Source: Chloroflexota bacterium
GTDB taxonomy: Bacteria > Chloroflexota > Anaerolineae > Ardenticatenales > Ardenticatenaceae
Direction: 5' to 3'
Assembly (NCBI GenBank): GCA_003520455.1
Contig: DOUV01000548.1
Span: forward strand, 1-9,486
Length of the DNA: 9,486 bases
Shown: piece by piece, positions 1 to 4,235 of the stretch
Layout of the letters: the number at the start of each line of letters is the position of its first letter
How positions within the stretch are numbered: position 1 is the first letter of the stretch
Translations under genes and position numbers: made by a program
The notes under the pieces: generated by a model
Told to the model about the DNA's origin: nothing
What the model saw: only the letters and a program-made list of their open reading frames with translations
The model's database searches: none

Positions 1-203
1 CGGCTGGTTGCCATCGTGTGGCGACCAGCCGCCCGTGATTGATAGCTCGGCAGGGGGCAACGGTCCAGTCGCGTGGGCCAGGGCCGGTGGTTCTCCATCC
101 GGCCGAACGCGAGACCAGCCGGCATAACGTCTGGTCAGGCGAATAGTTGGACACGACTGATCGCGAGACTGATTGAAGGTAGAGGTAGGTTTATCAGGCG
201 CTG
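1..203. other. Gene-free edge region with three hairpins
   Basis: No credible coding sequence is seen here. The first 31 bases form an inverted repeat (1-13 with 19-31, one G-T pair, 5-base loop). A second hairpin pairs 82-90 with 95-104 (one bulged base, loop TTCT), and a third pairs 113-118 with 131-136. None is followed by a T-run, so none is a classic intrinsic terminator. The region may be the 3' trailer of a gene outside the window, a structured RNA, or the rnd 5' region. I found no convincing promoter; TTGGAC at 147-152 has only a poor -10 partner. Confidence 0.5.
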
Positions 204-1382
204 ATGGACGTCGACACATCTCAAAAACTTGCCCAGCTCTGCGAGCGCTTGCGGGGGGTCGAGCGCTTCGCCCTTGATACCGAATTTGTCGGTGAGAAGA
301 GCTACACGCCCACCCTTGAAATCATCCAGGTGGCGGCCCCTGGCATTGAAGCCATCATCGATTATCAGGCGGTCTCGGATCTGGCCTGTTTCTTCGACCT
401 CCTGGCCAATCCGACGATCGAGAAAGTCCTGCACGCTGGGAGTCAAGACCTCGAAATCTTCTACCGCCTGAGTGGTCACGTACCGGCCCCAATCTTCGAC
501 ACCCAGGTGGCTGCCGCCATGCTCGGATACGGTGCCCAACCCGGCTACAGCTTGCTGGTAGAGAAACTCGTCGGGGCGCGGGTCGACAAGAGCGAGACCA
601 TGACCAATTGGTCTCGCCGTCCGTTGACGGCCGCCCAACGTGAGTACGCGATCGAGGATGTGTGCCACCTGCTCCCGATGCGGGAGCGCCTCGTACAGCA
701 ACTCCGGGAAAGAGGTCGCCTGGCGTGGGTGATGGATGAGTTCGGTCGCATGACGGCGCCTGAAAGCTACAACCGGCCGGGCCCGGACGAGATGTGGCAG
801 CGCGTCAAAGGCGCCAGTAGCCTGCGTCCCCGCCAACTGGCGATCCTCCGTGAGCTGGCGAGCTGGCGTGACCGGGAAGCGCGCCGCCTCGACCGGACGC
901 GCGGCTCAATTGTGCGCGACGACATTCTGGTGACCATCGCCCGCAAGACGCCCGCGACGGTCGAGGAACTTCGAGGGCTGCGAGGGCTCTACTCCCGCGA
1001 GATCGACCGCTACGGGCAGGCGATTCTGGCCGCCGTGAAGCGCGGGCAGCAGGTCCCGCGCCACCAACTCCCCCATTTTTCCAGCAATCCAGCGCTGAAC
1101 GGCCAGGAGGCGGCGCTTCTCGAACTGCTCCAGGGTCTTCTGCGCGCACGGGCCGACGAGGCCGGCCTGGCGCCGGCGCTCATCGCCAACAACAGCGACC
1201 TGCAGACGTTGGTGGAGACCCGAGGCCAAGGTCACGGCCAGGCGTTGCCGTTGCTCCGGGGCTGGCGGCGTGAGATCGTCGGCAGCGACCTGCTGCGCAT
1301 CGTCCAGGGGCGGGCCGACGTCGGATGGGACTCGCAACACCGCCGGCTCCGACTGATCGCGCGCGAGGGGGAGAGAGTCTAA
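204..1382 (+). CDS. rnd: Ribonuclease D (DEDDy 3'-5' exoribonuclease with HRDC domains)
   Basis: Encodes a 392-residue protein with the domain order of RNase D, a metal-dependent 3'-5' exonuclease that trims tRNA precursors and other structured RNAs in the cytoplasm. The DEDDy exonuclease domain fills about residues 5-185. Exo I is FALDTEF (D25, E27), Exo II is HAGSQDLEIF (D82), and Exo III is YAIED (Y148, D152); the tyrosine marks the DEDDy subclass. A first HRDC nucleic-acid-binding domain follows at about 209-285 (LRPRQLAILRELASWRD), and a second HRDC-like region at about 295-390. Length is close to the usual 370-390. The ATG at 204 is preceded only by a modest AGG (196-198), but it starts the protein just before Exo I as in homologues. 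No conserved neighbour suggests a special role. Identity is firm; substrates are inferred from the family. Confidence 0.93.
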   Translation: MDVDTSQKLAQLCERLRGVERFALDTEFVGEKSYTPTLEIIQVAAPGIEAIIDYQAVSDLACFFDLLANPTIEKVLHAGSQDLEIFYRLSGHVPAPIFDTQVAAAMLGYGAQPGYSLLVEKLVGARVDKSETMTNWSRRPLTAAQREYAIEDVCHLLPMRERLVQQLRERGRLAWVMDEFGRMTAPESYNRPGPDEMWQRVKGASSLRPRQLAILRELASWRDREARRLDRTRGSIVRDDILVTIARKTPATVEELRGLRGLYSREIDRYGQAILAAVKRGQQVPRHQLPHFSSNPALNGQEAALLELLQGLLRARADEAGLAPALIANNSDLQTLVETRGQGHGQALPLLRGWRREIVGSDLLRIVQGRADVGWDSQHRRLRLIAREGERV

Positions 1383-1419
1383 ATCTGCCCGCGCCAGGCG
1401 CGGCGCCAGTCTGCGGTCC

Positions 1420-1434
1420 TGGCAGCGGCTGCCA
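1420..1434 (+). other. Short hairpin downstream of rnd
   Basis: TGGCAG (1420-1425) pairs with CTGCCA (1429-1434) around a 3-base CGG loop, starting 37 bases after the rnd stop. A further 5-bp stem (1389-1393 with 1399-1403) sits just after the stop codon. There is no T-run, so these could protect the rnd mRNA 3' end or weakly slow RNA polymerase. Function is not demonstrated. Confidence 0.3.
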
Positions 1435-1448
1435 TATTCGGGGAGAGA

Positions 1449-1483
1449 AAGGTGCGACGCACTGCGGAAGTGCGTCGCACCTT
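1449..1483. repeat. Perfect 15-bp inverted repeat, REP-like
   Basis: AAGGTGCGACGCACT (1449-1463) is the exact reverse complement of AGTGCGTCGCACCTT (1469-1483), with the 5-base loop GCGGA. It lies in the rnd-serA gap and is followed by CATGTACC, not a T-run, so it is unlikely to be a standard intrinsic terminator. The 10-mer GGTGCGACGC at 1451-1460 recurs at 3826-3835 in the second hairpin-rich spacer. That suggests a dispersed palindromic repeat family, but two copies of a 10-mer are weak evidence. It could also block read-through from rnd or stabilise an mRNA end. Confidence 0.65.
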
Positions 1484-1518
1484 CATGTACCACCGGATCC
1501 AGGGAGGCTCGAGTTCGA

Positions 1519-3102
1519 ATGAGGATTCTGATCACCGAACCGCTCTCGGCTGCAGGGTTGAGCATCCTGGAGGACGCCGGCGCTGTGGTCGAGCAGCGGA
1601 AACTCTCGCAGGAAGCATTGATCGAGAACGTTTGCAACTATGACGCGCTCATCGTCCGGAGCGGCACCCAGGTCACGCGCGAGGTCATCGAGGCTGGCAC
1701 CGACGGCGGTGGCGGTCTGCGCGTGATCGGCCGGGCCGGCACCGGCGTGGACAACATTGATCTGAAAGCGGCGACGGAGCGGGGCGTCATCGTTGTCAAC
1801 GCGCCCACGGCGAACTGCATCGCCGCCGCCGAGCATACCGTCGCTCTCATGACTGCGCTCGCTCGCAATATTCCCCAGGCTGACGCAGCGATGCGGCGCG
1901 GCGAGTGGGATCGCCACCGCTTCATCGGCGTGGCGCTGGTGGACAAGACCCTGGGCATCATCGGCCTTGGCCGGGTCGGCTCGGAGGTTGCCAGGCGGGC
2001 CCGCGGACTCGGCATGCGAGTCGTTGCCTACGACCCCTACTTCCCGCCCGAGCGCGCCGCCGCCATGGGCGTTCCCCTGCTGAGCCTGCGCGAGGTGCTG
2101 GAACAGGGGGATTTTATCACGCTGCACGCGCCCCTCACCGCCAACACACACCACCTGATCAATCGCAGGACCATCGGCTGGATGCGCAACGGCGCCTTCC
2201 TGATCAATGCTGCGCGCGGCGATCTGGTGGATGAACCGGCCCTCTCCAAGGCCCTGGAGGCCGGCAAGCTCGCCGGGGCGGCCCTGGACGTTTTCAGCAC
2301 GGAACCGCCAAAGGACAGCCCGCTCGTCGGCCATCCCCGTGTGATCACCACGCCCCACCTGGGAGCATCGACGGTTGAAGCCCAAGAGGGTGTCTCGATC
2401 GAGATTGCCCAGGCGGTCCTGGCAGCCCTCCAAGGCGATCTGGTTGCCAGCGCGGTCAACGCCCCGATGGTCTCCCCGGAGACGCTCGCCTCACTCGCGC
2501 CGTACGTGGACCTGGCCGAGCGCCTGGCGCGGTTGGCGATCCAACTGGGGCCGGCCGGCCCCAGTGAGGTCCGCGTGACCTACAGCGGCGATGCGGCCGG
2601 ACCGGGCGATACTCGCCTGCTCAAAGCAGCGGTCATCAAGGGCCTGCTAGAGCCAATCTCCGAGCAACGGATCAACGTCGTCAACGCCGAACTGATCGCA
2701 CAGCAGCGGGGCTTGCAGATCATCGAAGAGAAGCGGCCTGCTCTCGAGACCTGGCCTGACTCGATCACCATTCGGCTCACGGACGGCCAGCGGCGCGAGG
2801 TGCAGGGAGCCATCTCCCGCGGCCGGCCGCGGGTTGTGCGTATAAGTGATTTCTGGATTGACTTAGAGCTAAACGGTTGTATACTGCTTTGTCAGAACCA
2901 AGATCGTCCCGGCATGATTGGCCAGGTTGGGATGCTGTTGGGACGAGAACAAGTAAACATTAGCTTCATGCAGGTTGGCCGTGACCACCCGCGCGGTCAG
3001 GCTGTGATGGCAATCGGCCTCGACGAGGTTCCCCCCGCTGGGCTGCTCGCAGAGATCGAAGCCATCCCCGATATCAGCCAAGCACTGCTCGTGCGCATGT
3101 GA
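1519..3102 (+). CDS. serA: D-3-phosphoglycerate dehydrogenase
   Basis: A 527-residue long-form SerA. It oxidises 3-phosphoglycerate to 3-phosphohydroxypyruvate with NAD+, the first step of the phosphorylated serine pathway. The split substrate-binding domain comes first, with the Rossmann NAD domain inserted at about residues 98-290. Motifs include GLGRVG (149-154) for NAD binding, the catalytic-site arginine R233 in NAARGDLVDE, E262 in DVFSTEPP, and H280 in TPHLGAST. An ASB (intervening) domain occupies about 320-445, and a C-terminal ACT domain about 453-527 (GCILLCQNQDRPGMIGQVG), usually the serine-sensing part. Length matches the family (about 525-530). The ATG at 1519 has AGGGAGG at 1501-1507, 11 bases upstream. 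lepB starts 16 bases after the stop. The linker into the ACT domain (about 2838-2900) is locally AT-rich with unusual TTA, CTA and ATA codons and contains a promoter-like sequence. Confidence 0.96.
   Translation: MRILITEPLSAAGLSILEDAGAVVEQRKLSQEALIENVCNYDALIVRSGTQVTREVIEAGTDGGGGLRVIGRAGTGVDNIDLKAATERGVIVVNAPTANCIAAAEHTVALMTALARNIPQADAAMRRGEWDRHRFIGVALVDKTLGIIGLGRVGSEVARRARGLGMRVVAYDPYFPPERAAAMGVPLLSLREVLEQGDFITLHAPLTANTHHLINRRTIGWMRNGAFLINAARGDLVDEPALSKALEAGKLAGAALDVFSTEPPKDSPLVGHPRVITTPHLGASTVEAQEGVSIEIAQAVLAALQGDLVASAVNAPMVSPETLASLAPYVDLAERLARLAIQLGPAGPSEVRVTYSGDAAGPGDTRLLKAAVIKGLLEPISEQRINVVNAELIAQQRGLQIIEEKRPALETWPDSITIRLTDGQRREVQGAISRGRPRVVRISDFWIDLELNGCILLCQNQDRPGMIGQVGMLLGREQVNISFMQVGRDHPRGQAVMAIGLDEVPPAGLLAEIEAIPDISQALLVRM
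2858..2885 (+). promoter_or_regulatory. Candidate internal sigma70-type promoter inside serA, ahead of lepB
   Basis: TTGACT (2858-2863) and TATACT (2880-2885) are each one base from the consensus -35 and -10 boxes and are 16 bases apart. The predicted start near 2892 would give lepB a leader of about 225 bases within the serA coding region. The match sits in a short AT-rich stretch with codons otherwise little used in serA (TTA, CTA, ATA), which makes chance less likely. Direction fits lepB transcription independent of serA. No activity is shown by sequence alone. Confidence 0.5.
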
Positions 3103-3118
3103 GACCCGAGGAGCTATC

Positions 3119-3709
3119 GTGGATCACGACTTACGTTGGCCCGACGTTGCGGCCGATTCCTCCCCCATTGAGGAGCAGGTCGCAACCAGGCAGGGCACGT
3201 GGGGGAAGACCCTTCTCCGCGAGCTGTTTGAGACGATTCTGCCTGCGCTCTTGATCGCACTCGCTGTCAACGTCTTTATGGCTCAGCCAACGCGAGTTGA
3301 CGGCACAAGTATGGAGCCTACCCTTCACAACGAGGAACGACTCGTCATCGAGAAGATTTCGTTCCGATTTCACGCTCCCACCCGCGGCGACATCATTGTC
3401 TTCAAGCTCCCTGGCCGGGAGCACGATCCGCTGATCAAGCGGGTGGTCGGGGTTGCGGGCGACGTGATCGCCATCCGCAACGGCAAGGTCTACATTGACG
3501 GGGCGGAGCTGAAGGAGCCCTACCTGGACCAACTCACACCGGGCTACGTGTCCGCTCAGTACGTGCCGCCGGGCTACATTTTCGTCCTCGGCGACAACCG
3601 CGGCGCCAGCAACGATTCGCGCATCTTCGGTCTGGTACCCCAGGAGGACCTTGTGGGGCGCGCCTGGGTAAGCTACTGGCCGCTCGAGACGCTCGGCCTC
3701 CTGCACTGA
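3119..3709 (+). CDS. lepB: Signal peptidase I
   Basis: Encodes a 196-residue type I leader peptidase (S26 family). It cleaves signal peptides from secreted proteins at the outer face of the cytoplasmic membrane with a Ser/Lys dyad. A single N-terminal transmembrane segment lies at about residues 38-57 (TILPALLIALAVNVFMA). The conserved boxes follow in order: VDGTSMEPTL with nucleophile S64, RGDIIVFKLP, LIKRVVGVAGD with general base K107, and VLGDNRGASNDSR. The size is that of the short, single-anchor enzymes of Gram-positive-type bacteria. The start is GTG at 3119, supported by GAGGAG (3108-3113) 5 bases upstream and only 16 bases after the serA stop, so the two are probably cotranscribed. 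The link to serA looks positional rather than functional. A strong terminator begins 17 bases after the stop. Confidence 0.95.
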   Translation: MDHDLRWPDVAADSSPIEEQVATRQGTWGKTLLRELFETILPALLIALAVNVFMAQPTRVDGTSMEPTLHNEERLVIEKISFRFHAPTRGDIIVFKLPGREHDPLIKRVVGVAGDVIAIRNGKVYIDGAELKEPYLDQLTPGYVSAQYVPPGYIFVLGDNRGASNDSRIFGLVPQEDLVGRAWVSYWPLETLGLLH

Positions 3710-3726
3710 CCGATTCGTCGATCCAG

Positions 3727-3763
3727 GAGCGGGTGAGATTTTACTCTCACCCGCTCTTTTTTT
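3727..3763 (+). terminator. Intrinsic terminator of the serA-lepB unit
   Basis: A perfect 12-bp stem (GAGCGGGTGAGA at 3727-3738 with TCTCACCCGCTC at 3745-3756) with the 6-base loop TTTTAC is followed at once by seven Ts (3757-3763). It starts 17 bases after the lepB stop. The complementary strand has no T-run in the matching place, so it works in the + direction only. Confidence 0.93.
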
Positions 3764-3779
3764 GCGCCCGCTTCGGTGG

Positions 3780-3936
3780 CCCGGGGAGGCGTCTCCTGCC
3801 GGGCAGCAGGGGGCATCCTCGCCAGGGTGCGACGCCCGTGGGGTGTAGGCGTGGGGGATGCCCGGTGTGGGGACGGCCCGGTGGGCCGTCCCCACACCGG
3901 GGGGCGGTGCGCCTCGGTGCGCGATTGGTGAGGCGC
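3780..3936. repeat. Run of consecutive GC-rich hairpins (compound palindromic element)
   Basis: This non-coding stretch is filled with adjoining inverted repeats. The first pairs 3780-3788 with 3793-3803 (bulge of two, loop GCGT). The second pairs GGGCATCC (3811-3818) with GGATGCCC (3856-3863), enclosing ACGCC (3832-3836) with GGCGT (3848-3852). The third is a perfect 19-bp stem, 3861-3879 with 3883-3901, around a 3-base loop. The fourth pairs GCGCCTC (3909-3915) with GAGGCGC (3930-3936). CGGTGCGC occurs twice (3905-3912, 3915-3922). The second and third hairpins share 3861-3863, so they compete slightly. No terminal inverted repeats or transposase are present. It is probably a dispersed REP-like element; a structured RNA or a transcription insulator is possible. 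Reading frames crossing it look like by-products of the palindromes. Confidence 0.7.
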
Positions 3937-3954
3937 CGTCTCAGGAGGAATCGA

Positions 3955-3983
3955 TAGACGCTGTGATTCGTTTCGCGTACAAT
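3955..3983 (+). promoter_or_regulatory. Candidate sigma70-type promoter of the P-type ATPase operon
   Basis: TAGACG (3955-3960, four of six matches to TTGACA) and TACAAT (3978-3983, five of six to TATAAT) are exactly 17 bases apart. The predicted start near 3990 falls just before the 5' strand of the leader stem at 3994. It lies after the lepB terminator and the hairpin block and before the ATPase, where a new promoter is expected. The -35 box is imperfect. Confidence 0.6.
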
Positions 3984-3989
3984 ACCAAT

Positions 3990-4235
3990 GGCGCGCTGAG
4001 GTGAAGCCGGGCAGCGGCCTGGAGAGACGGGGGAGAATCCGAATCGAAAATATCGTTCTGACAGGAGGCCTCAGCGGCGTGAAATGGAGAGCCTGAGGCG
4101 TGAACCCTGCTTAGCCAGTTCCAAATCATCAACAAGCAGCCGTTGGGAGAAATCGTTCGCGCCTCCATCCATTCACATGCTGCGTCGTGGTGGAGCCGTC
4201 TCTCGAGTTGTAGATGCGCCCTCTATGAGGTTGAT
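3990..4235 (+). promoter_or_regulatory. Long structured 5' leader of the ATPase gene with alternative helices
   Basis: About 245 untranslated bases precede the ATPase start. CGCTGAGG (3994-4001) can pair with CCTCAGCG (4069-4076), closing a domain. Inside it lie a 6-bp hairpin, 4007-4012 with 4017-4022 (one G-T pair, loop AGCG), and weaker ones at 4028-4041 and 4041-4058. The 3' strand of the closing stem can instead pair downstream: GCCTCAG (4068-4074) with CTGAGGC (4093-4099). The two helices cannot form together, as in riboswitches and attenuators. CCTC (4220-4223) can fold onto the ATPase Shine-Dalgarno GAGG (4227-4230) across a 3-base loop. A strong AGGAGG at 4063-4068 is not attached to the main gene. 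No T-run follows any stem, so control by translation start or Rho is likelier than an intrinsic terminator. I could not assign it to a known riboswitch class. Confidence 0.45.
4079..4096 (+). CDS. Possible 5-codon leader peptide (MKWRA)
   Basis: GTG at 4079 followed by four codons and TGA at 4094-4096 would encode MKWRA. The AGGAGG at 4063-4068 lies 10 bases upstream, a better ribosome site than that of the ATPase itself. Translation here would cover the strand shared by the two alternative leader helices. An ATG at 4084 opens a longer out-of-frame frame, but its spacing (15 bases) is poor and the product looks non-biological. So short a frame may be chance; it is listed because of the orphan Shine-Dalgarno. 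Confidence 0.15.
   Translation: MKWRA

Noticed and set aside
1440..1518. T-box or terminator-attenuator leader for serA
   Set aside because: The hairpin at 1449-1483 lacks a T-run, and I see no T-box sequence (the GGTGG..CCGCG-type antiterminator core) or specifier-loop arrangement in the 136-base gap.
906..2433. Long reverse-strand frames opposite rnd and serA
   Set aside because: They mirror the codon-position bias of well-identified + strand genes in high-GC DNA, and their translations show no recognisable domain.
3131..3895. 254-codon reverse-strand frame across lepB and the hairpin block
   Set aside because: It is antisense to a certain gene, and its N-terminal part is the translation of palindromic repeats. 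No domain or ribosome site is seen.
3780..3936. Insertion sequence or MITE with target duplication
   Set aside because: The region is palindrome-rich, but I found no matching terminal inverted repeats at its ends, no flanking direct repeat of clear significance and no transposase fragment.
3733..3957. 74-codon + strand frame starting inside the lepB terminator
   Set aside because: It begins within the terminator and runs through the hairpin repeats; the Gly/Arg/Pro-rich product is a by-product of GC-rich palindromes.
3990..4110. Definite yybP-ykoY, M-box or NiCo riboswitch
   Set aside because: Only short fragments resemble these classes (GGGGGAGAAT, GGGCAGC, GACAGG). The full conserved cores and order of stems could not be matched by eye, so no named class is assigned.
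4143..4235. 31-residue N-terminal extension of the ATPase from TTG 4143
   Set aside because: The extension (rich in S, H, W, C) is unlike P2 ATPase N-termini and has no ribosome site, whereas ATG 4236 has GAGG at a good distance and gives a normal family length.
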